Source of the DNA: CAZEVY01 sp964515555
GTDB lineage: Bacteria > Acidobacteriota > Terriglobia > Bryobacterales > Bryobacteraceae
Reading direction: 5' to 3'
Length of the DNA: 32,640 nucleotides
Assembly (NCBI GenBank): GCA_964515555.1
Contig: CAZEVY010000057.1
Span: 1-32,640 of the forward strand
A program made the translations under genes and the position numbers. Below are positions 15,781 through 24,581 of the stretch, one piece after another. Each line of letters opens with the position of its first letter. The first letter of the stretch is position 1. Under the pieces are notes generated by a model, which saw nothing but the letters and a program-made list of their open reading frames with translations, had not been told where the DNA came from and ran no database searches.

Positions 15781-18700
15781 TTCCGTCAATACAACCCCGG
15801 GTCGACGACGCCGCCGCGCGGCGCCGCATCCGCGAGTCGCTCGACGAAAGCCTCATCGTCGAGGCCGCAGCGGGCACGGGCAAAACCACCGAGCTCGTAC
15901 GCCGCATCGTCGGCGTGCTGGCGGCCGGACTGACCACCATCGAGCGCGTGGTCGCCGTGACGTTCACGCACAAGGCGGCCGGCGAGCTGAAGCTGCGCGT
16001 GCGGCAGGGCCTGGACGGTGCGCGCGCCGTTGCGCCGTCGCCGGAGGAGCGGCGGTATCTCGAGGACGCGCTGGCGCGCCTGGAGGAAGCCTCTATCGGG
16101 ACGATCCATTCGTTCTGCGCGCAGATTCTGCGCGAGCGGCCCGTGGAGGCGGTGGTCGACCCGGCGTTCCAGGAGCTATCCGAACCGCAGGCGCAGCGGC
16201 TCTACGACCGGGCATTTCGGCGGTGGTTTCAGCGAAAACTCGACGAACCCGCGGCCTCGCTGCGCCGCGCGTTGACGCGGCTCGCCTGGGATCCGCGCGA
16301 CCTTCCGCCCGCCGACGAGCTCAAGTTGGCCGGCTGGCGGCTGATCGAGTGGCGCGACCATCCGGCGGAGTGGCAGGGCGTCGAGTTCGACCGCAAGGCG
16401 GAGACCGACGCGGTCGTCGAGCGCGTGCTGGCGCTGAAAGAAATGCTGTCGCACGGCCGCCCCGGCGACGCGCTGCGCGAGGCCCTCCGTCCGGTCGAAG
16501 AGTTCGGAACCTCGATCGAGCGCGCCGAAACCGCCGCGCGCCGGGATTACGACGCTGTCGAGAGCCGGCTCATCAAGCTGCGCAAGGATCTGCGCCGCTA
16601 CCTGAGGAAAGGCAAAGGCGCCTTCTCGGCGGCCGTGACCCGGGAGCAGGTGCTCGCCGAAAAGGACAGCGTGCTGCACCTGCTCGAGATCTACCGCCTC
16701 AAGGCCGACGCCGACCTGGCGCCGAAGCTTCGCGAGGAGATGCGCGGCCTGCTCGACGAGTACGCCACCGTGAAGCGTGAGGCCGGGGCGCTCGATTTCG
16801 TCGACCTGCTGCTGCTCGCCCGCAACCTGCTGCGCGACAAGGCCGACGTGCGCCGATTCCTCCAGCGCCGCTACACGCACGTCTTCGTCGACGAGTTCCA
16901 GGACACCGACCCGTTGCAGGCCGAGGTGCTGCTGCTGCTCGCCTCGGGCGACCCGGACGAATCGCGATGGCTCGAATCGACGCCCGCGCCCGGCAAGCTG
17001 TTCGTCGTGGGCGATCCCAAACAGTCGATCTACAAGTTCCGCCGCGCCGACGTCGCGCTCTACCAGTCGCTGCGGGAGAACCTGGTGGCGCGCGGTGTGG
17101 GACTTGTGTATCTCACGCGCAGCTTTCGCGCGGTGCGTTCGATTCAGATCGCCGTCAACGCGGCCTTCGAGCCGGAGATGAACGGGGACCGCGATTGCGG
17201 CCAGGCGGGTTACGTGCCGCTCGAAGAGGTGGCGGCGGATTGGGGCGATCAGCCCACGGTCGTCGCGCTGCCTCCGCCGCGGCCCTACGGAGCGGCGGCC
17301 GTCCGCAACGACGCCATCGACGAGTGCCTCCCCGACGTCACGGCCGCCTTCGTCCGGTGGCTGCTCGACAGCGCCTGGACGGTGCGCGATCCGGAGTCCG
17401 GCGAGCGCCTGCGCGTCGCGCCGCGGCACATCGCGATTCTCTTCCGCCGCTTCACCAATTGGGGACGCGATATGACCCGCCCCTACGTGCGCGGCCTGGA
17501 AGCGCGCGAAGTGCCGCACCTGCTGGTCGGCTCCAAATCGTTTCATCGCCGCGAGGAGGTGGAGACCCTGCGCGCGGCGCTGGCCGCCATCGAGTGGCCC
17601 GACGACGAGCTTTCGGTTTTCGCGACCCTGAAGGGCGCCCTGTTTGGGATACCTGACGATCTGCTGCTGCGCTACCGGCACGAGATCGGCCGGCTGCACC
17701 CGATGCGTCCCGCCGATGCGGCCGCGGACCTGGCGCCGGTCGCCGAAGCTCTGGCCGAGCTTGCGCGGCTGCACCGCGGACGGAATCGCCGGCCGGTGGC
17801 CGAGAGCGTCAACCTGCTGCTGGAAGCCGCGCGCGCGCATGCCGGCTTCGCGTTTCGGCCCGCCGGCCGGCAGGCGCTCGCCAACGCCTGGCGGATCGCG
17901 GACCTGGCGCGCGCCTTCGAGATCGACGGCGGCCTTTCGTTTCGAGGCTTCGTCGAGGAGCTGAACGACGAGGCCGAGCGCGAGGCGCCGGAGGCCCCGA
18001 TCCTCGAAGAGGGCGCCGAAGGCGTGCGGCTGATGACGGTACACGGCGCCAAGGGCCTGGAATTCCCGGTCGTGATTCTGGCCGACATGACCGCCAAGCT
18101 GGCCGCCGCCGAGCCCGAACGCTACATCGACCCGCGCCGCGGCCTGTGCGCCATGCGCCTGCTGCGCTGCGCGCCGATGGAGTTGCACGAGCACACCGGC
18201 GACGAAAGGCAGCGCGAGCTGGCGGAGGGCGTGCGCGTCGCCTACGTCGCGGCGACCCGCGCGCGCGACCTGCTGGTGGCGCCCGCGGTCGGCGATCACG
18301 AGATTGAGGGATGGGTCGCTCCGCTGAACAAGGCGCTGTATCCCGACCGGAAGAACTTCCGCAAGTCGCGGCCGGCGCCCGCGTGTCCCCGGTTCGGCGA
18401 GGCCACGGTGCTCGATCGCCCGGTGGAGTACCTGCGGCAGGGCGAGTTCTCCGTGCGGCCGGGCGCGCACACGCCCGTCGCCGGCGGGCACGAGGTGGTC
18501 TGGTGGGACCCGGGTGCGCTGCGGCTGGGCGTCGAGGCGGCCATGTGGCTCGATCAGGCCGACACGCTGCTCGCGGGCGGCGAGACGGATGCGGCCGCGG
18601 CGTCGCGATCGGGCCACCAGGAGTGGTCGTCGGCGCGTGAGCGGGAACTGGCCGCGGGCGCGACACCCTCGATCGAGGTGGTGCGTGCCAGCGAGGCCGC

Positions 18701-19196
18701 CGAGGCGCCGCGCGATTTCGAATGCGCCGTTGCGGTGGTGTCGATCGAGCGGCCGCCCGGCCGGCCGGGAGGACGGCGCTTCGGCAGGCTGGTCCACGCG
18801 GTGCTGCGCGACGTGGCGCTCAATGCCCATGAAGAGGAGGTCGCGCGTCTGGCACGATCGCACGGACGCACCATGGGATCGTCGCGAGGGGAGATCGACG
18901 CCGCGGGACGCGCCGTCGTCGCGGCTCTGGCGAGTCCCTTGATGGCGCGGGCGCGGGGCGCGGGACGCCGCCATCGCGAGCTTCCGGTCACGCTGCCGGT
19001 GGACGGCGGCTCGCTGATCGAAGGCGTGATCGACCTGGCGTTTCTCGAGGACGGCGTCTGGACGGTGGTCGATTTCAAGACCGACGCCGAGGACCCGGCC
19101 CGCCGCGCCGGCTATCTGCGCCAGCTACGCTGGTACGCGCTGGCGATCTCGAATATGAGCGGCCTGCCCGCGCGTGCGGCGCTGGTGAGCCTTTGA
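15777..19196 (+). CDS. addA: AddA-type UvrD/Rep helicase-nuclease
   Basis: This is a superfamily 1A helicase with a C-terminal nuclease that acts with AddB in DNA end resection and recombination. The 1139-residue protein shows motif I AAAGTGKTT (residues 30-38) and motif II VDEFQDTDP (D372-E373). Motif III is GDPKQSIYKFRR (412 onward), motif V MTVHGAKGLEFP (753 onward) and motif VI AYVAATRARD (822 onward). The C-terminal PD-(D/E)XK nuclease has D1086 in GVIDLAF and D1099-x-K1101 in VVDFKTD. The ATG overlaps the addB stop by four bases; an upstream in-frame ATG at 15711 would lie well inside addB and is less likely. Its stop overlaps the next gene by one base. No Chi-like site can be assigned. 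Confidence 0.95.
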   Translation: MIPSIQPRVDDAAARRRIRESLDESLIVEAAAGTGKTTELVRRIVGVLAAGLTTIERVVAVTFTHKAAGELKLRVRQGLDGARAVAPSPEERRYLEDALARLEEASIGTIHSFCAQILRERPVEAVVDPAFQELSEPQAQRLYDRAFRRWFQRKLDEPAASLRRALTRLAWDPRDLPPADELKLAGWRLIEWRDHPAEWQGVEFDRKAETDAVVERVLALKEMLSHGRPGDALREALRPVEEFGTSIERAETAARRDYDAVESRLIKLRKDLRRYLRKGKGAFSAAVTREQVLAEKDSVLHLLEIYRLKADADLAPKLREEMRGLLDEYATVKREAGALDFVDLLLLARNLLRDKADVRRFLQRRYTHVFVDEFQDTDPLQAEVLLLLASGDPDESRWLESTPAPGKLFVVGDPKQSIYKFRRADVALYQSLRENLVARGVGLVYLTRSFRAVRSIQIAVNAAFEPEMNGDRDCGQAGYVPLEEVAADWGDQPTVVALPPPRPYGAAAVRNDAIDECLPDVTAAFVRWLLDSAWTVRDPESGERLRVAPRHIAILFRRFTNWGRDMTRPYVRGLEAREVPHLLVGSKSFHRREEVETLRAALAAIEWPDDELSVFATLKGALFGIPDDLLLRYRHEIGRLHPMRPADAAADLAPVAEALAELARLHRGRNRRPVAESVNLLLEAARAHAGFAFRPAGRQALANAWRIADLARAFEIDGGLSFRGFVEELNDEAEREAPEAPILEEGAEGVRLMTVHGAKGLEFPVVILADMTAKLAAAEPERYIDPRRGLCAMRLLRCAPMELHEHTGDERQRELAEGVRVAYVAATRARDLLVAPAVGDHEIEGWVAPLNKALYPDRKNFRKSRPAPACPRFGEATVLDRPVEYLRQGEFSVRPGAHTPVAGGHEVVWWDPGALRLGVEAAMWLDQADTLLAGGETDAAAASRSGHQEWSSARERELAAGATPSIEVVRASEAAEAPRDFECAVAVVSIERPPGRPGGRRFGRLVHAVLRDVALNAHEEEVARLARSHGRTMGSSRGEIDAAGRAVVAALASPLMARARGAGRRHRELPVTLPVDGGSLIEGVIDLAFLEDGVWTVVDFKTDAEDPARRAGYLRQLRWYALAISNMSGLPARAALVSL

Positions 19197-21346
19197 TGCA
19201 GGACCCGATCACGGTGCTCATTCCGTGCAAGGACCAGAAGGTCGAGTTCTTCCGGGAGGCGGTGGCGTCGATCGTGAGGCAGACATGCCCCGACTGGCGC
19301 CTGCTGGTGGTGTTCGACCGCGATACGCCGCTCCGGCTGCACGACGAACTGGCGGCCTTCGGCGACCCTCGCATCGCGAGCCTGACGCGTCCGGAATCCG
19401 GCTTCGCCCAGGCCCTGAATGTGGGCCTTTCGGCGGCCGAAACCGATTTCGTAGCGATCCTTCTGAGCGACGACATTTTTAGCGAATCGGCCATCGAGAC
19501 GCTTCAGCGCTACCGGGCGGATCATCCCGGCGTCGATTTCTTCCATTCGGCGCGGCGCTCGATGTCGGCGGGCGGCGAACTCCTGGGGCCGGTCTCGCCA
19601 ACCGTCGCCGACGTCACCGAGAAGCACTTTCGCACCGTCGGATCCCCGGTAAAACACCTGCTGTGCTGGCGGCGGCGCAAGGCGCTCGATATCGGCGGAA
19701 TGGACCCGGAGTTAAGCCCGCACGGCTGCGACGACTACGACTTCCCCTGGCGCATGTTCAAGGCCGGCTGCCGGTTCCAGGCGATTCCCGACTGCCTTTA
19801 CATCTACCGGCGGCATACCGAGTTCACGCGGCTCACCACCGGGGTTCCGGTGAATAGCCAGATCGAGGTACTGCACCGCATGTTCCGCAAGCATGGCCTG
19901 AGCGACCCGGAGATCGTCCGCTTCGTGCAGAAGGCCGCCGACGTCTACCTGATCGAGTCCCACGACGTCACCGTCGCCGGCGAGGAGATCCATAAGGTCT
20001 GCTATTGCGAAGCCGGCCCCGAAATGGAGACGGAATTCCTCGCAAAAGGATTCCGTAAAAGGCACATATTTCCGCATAGGGTGTACCGTCTGCCCAAGGG
20101 CGGACCCGACGGACTCCGCCTGGCGCGGTCCATGACCGGAATCGACGATCCCTCGCGGCAGCGCGAGTTGGTGCTCTGCGCGCTGCCCCCGGCCGCCGGC
20201 GAGTTCCCGGAGGCGCTCTTCGAGGACGACGATCTCCTCTGGCACCGGCAGCAGTTCGGGCTGCCGGCGCACGTCGCCTCGGCCAACCTTGTGCTCGACG
20301 GCGACCGGATCTTCGCGACCGTGTATGTTTCCGATGTTGTCCAGCGAATCTCGCGGCGGCGCGAGTTCAAGACGCGCATCGAGAAGGTATTCCAAGGCTG
20401 GACGCGGATGCTTCTCAACGCCCTGCTGGATTACGCCGCCGACCTCGGTGTGAGCGAGATTCTCTCGGCCACCGCCGCGCTCGCGATGCGGCACACGGAC
20501 CGGAACCGGGCCATCGGACCGGGAATGTACCGGAGAATCTACGACGAAGCGCTGCGGTCTTGGCTCGATCCCGAGGCGGCCGGCGACTGGTGGCGGATCG
20601 ACGTCGCCAGGCATGCCGATCGGCGCGTTCCGCTGCGCAAGCGAACCGAACGGGTCCACCCTGTCAAGACCATCTGCATACTTCACGACGTCGAGCGCGG
20701 CTTCGGACACACGCACGAGGACCCGGCCTTTGCCGCGGCCATCGAAGGGCCCGCCGCGAAAGCGCTCGGCTCGATGCTCGACATCGAATCGGCGGCGGGA
20801 GTCCGCGCGACCTACGACATCGTCGGATGCCTGTGGGCCGACGTGCAGCCGCCGGCCGCCGCGCGCGGGCACGCCTGCGCCTTTCACTCGTTCGATCACT
20901 CGTTGCAGCCGGATGAGCCCTGGCAATTGCTGCAATGCCGCCGACTCGATTACCGCGCGAAAGGGTACCGTCCGCCGAAATCACGAATCACCGCGGGATT
21001 GACGGACCAACTGCTCTCGCATCACAACTTCGAATGGCTGGCGAGCGGTCGGGATTCGCTCGGCGCCGATGCGCCGCGTATGGAAAACGGCATCGTCAAG
21101 ATTCCGATTCACCTGGACGACTACGGCTTGCATCGCGGCGTGCTGGATTTCGCGCAGTGGGAGGCGCGCGTCGCCGGCCTGATCGAGCGGCTCGACCTGG
21201 TGGTCATCGGCCTGCACGACTGTTATTTCGAGCGCTGGCTGCCGCACTACCGGGCGTTCCTCGAGAGGATGGACGCGCGAGCGCGGTTTCGCACGCTCGA
21301 CCAGGTGGCCGCGGACGTGACGCTGCGTCACTCGCGCTGGCTGTGA
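19196..21346 (+). CDS. Three-domain protein: GT2 glycosyltransferase, unknown domain, polysaccharide-deacetylase-like domain
   Basis: The 716-residue product seems to be a fusion. Residues of about 4-230 are a GT-A family 2 glycosyltransferase, with VLIPCKDQ, the metal-binding LLSDDIF (D92, D93), and HGCDDYDFPWRM (D179, D180). Residues of about 230-485 form a region I do not recognise, with a conserved-looking block near RTRIEKVF-type sequence and AMRHTDRNR. Residues of about 490-710 resemble a NodB/polysaccharide deacetylase: LHDVE (D498), HSFDH (H564, H568), GYRPP (R592) and IGLHDCYF (H674, D675). No signal peptide or membrane segment is seen. The ATG overlaps the addA stop by one base, and tRNA-Lys begins 31 bases after the stop. 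It may build or trim a surface or nucleotide-linked glycan; the substrate is unknown. Confidence 0.75.
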   Translation: MQDPITVLIPCKDQKVEFFREAVASIVRQTCPDWRLLVVFDRDTPLRLHDELAAFGDPRIASLTRPESGFAQALNVGLSAAETDFVAILLSDDIFSESAIETLQRYRADHPGVDFFHSARRSMSAGGELLGPVSPTVADVTEKHFRTVGSPVKHLLCWRRRKALDIGGMDPELSPHGCDDYDFPWRMFKAGCRFQAIPDCLYIYRRHTEFTRLTTGVPVNSQIEVLHRMFRKHGLSDPEIVRFVQKAADVYLIESHDVTVAGEEIHKVCYCEAGPEMETEFLAKGFRKRHIFPHRVYRLPKGGPDGLRLARSMTGIDDPSRQRELVLCALPPAAGEFPEALFEDDDLLWHRQQFGLPAHVASANLVLDGDRIFATVYVSDVVQRISRRREFKTRIEKVFQGWTRMLLNALLDYAADLGVSEILSATAALAMRHTDRNRAIGPGMYRRIYDEALRSWLDPEAAGDWWRIDVARHADRRVPLRKRTERVHPVKTICILHDVERGFGHTHEDPAFAAAIEGPAAKALGSMLDIESAAGVRATYDIVGCLWADVQPPAAARGHACAFHSFDHSLQPDEPWQLLQCRRLDYRAKGYRPPKSRITAGLTDQLLSHHNFEWLASGRDSLGADAPRMENGIVKIPIHLDDYGLHRGVLDFAQWEARVAGLIERLDLVVIGLHDCYFERWLPHYRAFLERMDARARFRTLDQVAADVTLRHSRWL

Positions 21347-21377
21347 CCGCGCGCGGGGATGCTACGCTGGTGGAGAC

Positions 21378-21453
21378 GAGCCGGTAGCTCAGTCGGTAGA
21401 GCATCTGACTTTTAATCAGGTGGTCGCGGGTTCGAGTCCCGCCCGGCTCACCA
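21378..21453 (+). tRNA. trnK: tRNA-Lys (anticodon UUU)
   Basis: This is a complete cloverleaf of 76 bases with CCA encoded. The acceptor arm GAGCCGG pairs perfectly with CCGGCTC. The D arm is GCTC/GAGC, the anticodon stem TCTGA/TCAGG pairs around loop CTTTTAA with anticodon TTT at 21411-21413, and the T arm is GCGGG/CCCGC with loop TTCGAGT. It lies 31 bases after the GT2/deacetylase gene and could be processed from the same transcript. Confidence 0.98.
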
Positions 21454-21727
21454 GGCCATTATCCTCAGGCAGCTGTTCGTGATCCAAGTCCGGGCGCAGG
21501 CGGAAACGATCGTGGCGAGGCGCTCTCTCGCGGCGCGCGCGGTCTCCGGCAGCACGCCGGGATCAACGCCGACACGTCGAGTGCTTTCGACGACGGCGTC
21601 TTCGACCGGCGGTTCCGAGACAGATCGCGACGTGCAATAGCCTTCGAGTTTCTGCTGTGCACTCGCCGGAAGAGCTCCCAAGGCTATACCCTGTAACTTC
21701 GACTAGTCGCTCTCGAGCCTCTCGCCA
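21454..21727. other. Intergenic region after tRNA-Lys with no recognisable gene
   Basis: In these 274 bases I see no gene I can support. A minus-strand frame of 77 codons (21448-21681, TTG start) runs into the tRNA 3' end and matches no family known to me. No integrase, direct repeat of the tRNA 3' end, or attachment site is visible nearby. Confidence 0.5.
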
Positions 21728-23695
21728 ATGCGTCCTTTGTATCTTTGGTTCGCGCTCCTGCTGGTGGGACACGCCGTCGCTCTCCGCTGCATTCTCGCCG
21801 GGCCGCTGGTGCGCTACCAGCACTATCGGTCCCCGGGTTCGATCTGGCAGAGCGAGCCGATCCTCCTGATCGTACTGGCACTCCAGGCCGCTGTTGTTGC
21901 CGTGGGATACTTTCGCGCGCGTGGCCGGCTTCCCGCGCGCCGGCCGGCGGCAATCGCAGCCGCGCTTGTGGCCATCGCCACCGGAGCCGCTCCCTCGGCG
22001 GACCCCAGGGCCTACGCGCTGGAACTCTTGTTCGCCGGGGCCGTGATGCTCGTGAACGCGGCGAATCTCGTGCTCGCGGTGCGGGCAGCGCCGGATCGCA
22101 TGGTCGCTGCCATCGCCCGACATGCTCGTTCGATCTTGGGCGACGCGACTGCAACGCCGCCGCGGCTGGACCCTTTCACGCTGGCCGCGGCCGGATGGGT
22201 CGTCGTCGTGGCGGCCCTGCTCAACGTCGTCAGCTACGAACGGCACCCGCACGTATCCGATGAGGTCAGCTACCTGATCCAGGCGCACTCGTTCGCGAGC
22301 GGAATGCTCACGATGCCTGCTCCCCCTGTTCCGGAGGCCTTTCAGCTCGCCCTGATGACCCACCGCACCGATCGCTGGTACAGTCCGTTTCCTCCGGGTT
22401 GGCCGGCGGTTCTTGCCTTGGGCGTTCTGGCAGGAGCGCCGTGGCTGGTCAACCCGCTGCTGGCCGGATTGAGTGTCCTGGTCGCGTCGTTGTTGTTCCA
22501 GCGATTCTTCGATCGCCGAACGGCCCGGATCGCGCTGCTACTGTTATGCACGTCGCCCTGGTTCCTGTTTCTCTCGATGAGCTTCATGTCGCACGCGGCG
22601 AGCCTGCTGGCTGCTCTGATCGCGTCCTGGGCCGTGGCGCGAATGCGCGGTGGTGGCGGGTGGATGTGGGGAGCGGCGGCGGGTCTCGCCATCGGTTGGA
22701 TTTTCCTGATCCGCCCGCTCGAAGGCGTCGTGGCCGGTGTCTTTGTTGGCGCGTGGAGTATTTGGGGCGCGCGGCGCAGGGAGGTCCCGGCACTGGCGGC
22801 CATGGCAGCCGTCGCGGCCGGTTGCGTGGCAGTCCATCTTGGCTACAACCAACGGATCACGGGCGAGCCGCTCTATTTTCCAGTGATGGAGTATTTCGAT
22901 CTCCGGTATGGCGTGGGCTCCAACGCCATGGGCTTCGGCCCGAACCGCGGCGTCGGATGGCCCATCGATCCGAATCCCACTCATCACAGTCCATCCGATG
23001 CCGTTGTGAACGGGATGCTCAACACGTTCTCGCTGAACGTCGAACTGTTTGGCTGGAGCACCGGGTCGCTGTGGCCGTTAGTACTCGCCGCCCTGGCGGG
23101 CTCGCGGCGCCGCCTCGACCTGATGATGCTGCTGGCGATTCTCCTGGTCGTGGTGGGTCATGCGTTCTACTGGTTCAGCGGCGGGCCGGATTTCGGGGCG
23201 CGTTACTGGTACCTGGTCCTGCCGCCGGCGATCGGGCTCTGCGCTCGCGGTATTCGAGCGCTCGAATCGGACTCACCCGACGGACCACGCGTGCTGTTAG
23301 CGACGCTACTCCTTTGTACTCTGAGCATCGTGAACTACCTGCCGTGGCGCGCCACCGACAAGTACCGCCGTTATCTGAGAATGAGCCCACTGGCGGCCAC
23401 GCTGGCACCGCACGCAGAAAAGGACATCGTATGGATTCGCGGGCTCCCGTTTCCCGACTATGCCTCCGCCGCCGTGTACAACTCAGTCCCTCCCGGGCGG
23501 CAAGGCCCGGTGTACGTGTTGGACGGTCCCGAAAGTGTGCGTGAGCGCGTGCGGAGCGCCTTTCCGGGGCGGAGAGAATGGATCGTCGAAGGGCCCTCGG
23601 TGACCAGGGACGGTTTTCGGCTCGTCGGGCCGGCTCCTACTCCAGGCGGTCCCAGAGCGCAAACACGGCCGAGCGATAGATCACCAGGGCGTTGA
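21728..23695 (+). CDS. GT-C family integral-membrane glycosyltransferase (GT39/ArnT-like)
   Basis: This is a 655-residue polytopic membrane protein with about a dozen hydrophobic segments and a short soluble C-terminus. After the third or fourth segment comes the extracytoplasmic loop HPHVSDEVSYLIQAHSF, whose D178-E179 matches the Asp-Glu active-site motif of GT-C enzymes that use polyprenyl-phosphate sugars. FPPGWPAVLAL and GARYWYLVLPP are further typical blocks. Such proteins transfer a sugar from a lipid-phosphate donor to lipid, glycan or protein outside the cytoplasmic membrane. The start ATG has no strong Shine-Dalgarno. Its last 59 bases overlap, tail to tail, the 3' end of the opposing UbiA gene, whose product may make the donor. 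Confidence 0.82.
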   Translation: MRPLYLWFALLLVGHAVALRCILAGPLVRYQHYRSPGSIWQSEPILLIVLALQAAVVAVGYFRARGRLPARRPAAIAAALVAIATGAAPSADPRAYALELLFAGAVMLVNAANLVLAVRAAPDRMVAAIARHARSILGDATATPPRLDPFTLAAAGWVVVVAALLNVVSYERHPHVSDEVSYLIQAHSFASGMLTMPAPPVPEAFQLALMTHRTDRWYSPFPPGWPAVLALGVLAGAPWLVNPLLAGLSVLVASLLFQRFFDRRTARIALLLLCTSPWFLFLSMSFMSHAASLLAALIASWAVARMRGGGGWMWGAAAGLAIGWIFLIRPLEGVVAGVFVGAWSIWGARRREVPALAAMAAVAAGCVAVHLGYNQRITGEPLYFPVMEYFDLRYGVGSNAMGFGPNRGVGWPIDPNPTHHSPSDAVVNGMLNTFSLNVELFGWSTGSLWPLVLAALAGSRRRLDLMMLLAILLVVVGHAFYWFSGGPDFGARYWYLVLPPAIGLCARGIRALESDSPDGPRVLLATLLLCTLSIVNYLPWRATDKYRRYLRMSPLAATLAPHAEKDIVWIRGLPFPDYASAAVYNSVPPGRQGPVYVLDGPESVRERVRSAFPGRREWIVEGPSVTRDGFRLVGPAPTPGGPRAQTRPSDRSPGR

Positions 23696-24581
23696 AGCAG
23701 CCCCATCCGATCACCGCCGCTAGTAACGGCCTGTCCCGCAGGAGCAGCCGGGCGGGCTCCTGCACGGGTCCTCCACGATGGGTCAGCACGAGGTAGCGGA
23801 ACAAGCCGTAGATGACGAATCCCGTGCCGTAGATCAGGGCGTGCGTCCCAAAACGCGCGACGGTCTCCGGCGCGACCGCGTAGCAGGCGTAACAGACGAT
23901 CGTCGCCCCCAGCAGAGTGGGGTTGATCTGGTCGAGCACCGGGAGGGTGTAGCCCTTGACCGCCGCCGCGTTGCCTCCCGCCACGGGAGTGAGGATCTCC
24001 CTGCGGCGCTTGACGAAAGCAAGGTGCAGCGCCAGAAGGAAGCCGCACAGAATCAGCCAATGGCTTGGTTCGACGGCGACGGCGGCGGCGCCTGCGATCA
24101 CACGCAGGACGAAACCGGCGGCGACAATCATCACGTCCAGCACCACCACCTGTTTCAATCGGATCGAGTAGGCGAGTGCGAGCACCGTGTAGAGCATCGC
24201 GATGGCGAGGTAGGAGGGACCAAGGCGCCACCCGAGCGCGAAGCCGCCGGCCCAGAGAGCGATCGCGGCCGTCGCCGCATCCCGGCTGGAAAGCAGTCCC
24301 GCGGCGACCGGACGCAATCGCTTCGACGGATGCTCGCGGTCGGCGGACGCGTCCATGATGTCGTTGAACAGGTAGATCGCGCTCGAGATCAGGCAGAACG
24401 ACATCGCGGCCAAGGCCGCCGCCGCCATCGCGCCGCCATCGAGCAGCTTCTGACCGAAAACCGCCGGGACCAGCACAAACAGATTCTTAAGCCACTGTTC
24501 GGGCCGGATCGCGGCCCACAGGATTCGATGGCGGCTGAAGGCGCCGATCGATTCGGCCTTTCCGTCCTCAGTGAAGGACAT
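23637..24581 (-). CDS. UbiA-family prenyltransferase, decaprenyl-phosphate phosphoribosyltransferase-like
   Basis: This 314-residue membrane protein has about eight or nine hydrophobic segments. The Mg-diphosphate motif is N73-D74-x2-D77-x3-D81-R-E-H-x2-K87-R88, followed by RPVAAGLLS. The DREHPSKRLRP form is characteristic of the branch that joins phosphoribosyl diphosphate to decaprenyl phosphate (mycobacterial UbiA/Rv3806c), rather than quinone prenyltransferases. The second motif region is YSIRLKQVVVLDVMIVA. The likely product is polyprenyl-phospho-5-phosphoribose, a precursor of lipid-linked ribose or arabinose. The start overlaps the upstream radical SAM gene by 14 bases, so the two are probably co-transcribed. 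The convergent GT-C gene overlaps its 3' end. No DprE1/DprE2 epimerase genes are in the window. Confidence 0.85.
   Translation of the reverse strand: MSFTEDGKAESIGAFSRHRILWAAIRPEQWLKNLFVLVPAVFGQKLLDGGAMAAAALAAMSFCLISSAIYLFNDIMDASADREHPSKRLRPVAAGLLSSRDAATAAIALWAGGFALGWRLGPSYLAIAMLYTVLALAYSIRLKQVVVLDVMIVAAGFVLRVIAGAAAVAVEPSHWLILCGFLLALHLAFVKRRREILTPVAGGNAAAVKGYTLPVLDQINPTLLGATIVCYACYAVAPETVARFGTHALIYGTGFVIYGLFRYLVLTHRGGPVQEPARLLLRDRPLLAAVIGWGCFNALVIYRSAVFALWDRLE

Noticed and set aside
16176..18974. Minus-strand frame of over 900 codons inside addA
   Set aside because: Long antisense open frames are expected in GC-rich DNA; all helicase motifs are on the plus strand and the antisense product resembles nothing.
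21448..21681. Minus-strand small gene beside tRNA-Lys
   Set aside because: It has a TTG start without a Shine-Dalgarno, overlaps the tRNA 3' end, and has no recognisable motif.
21378..21727. tRNA-Lys as an integration site of a mobile element
   Set aside because: No integrase, no repeat of the tRNA 3' end and no phage or plasmid genes are seen downstream.
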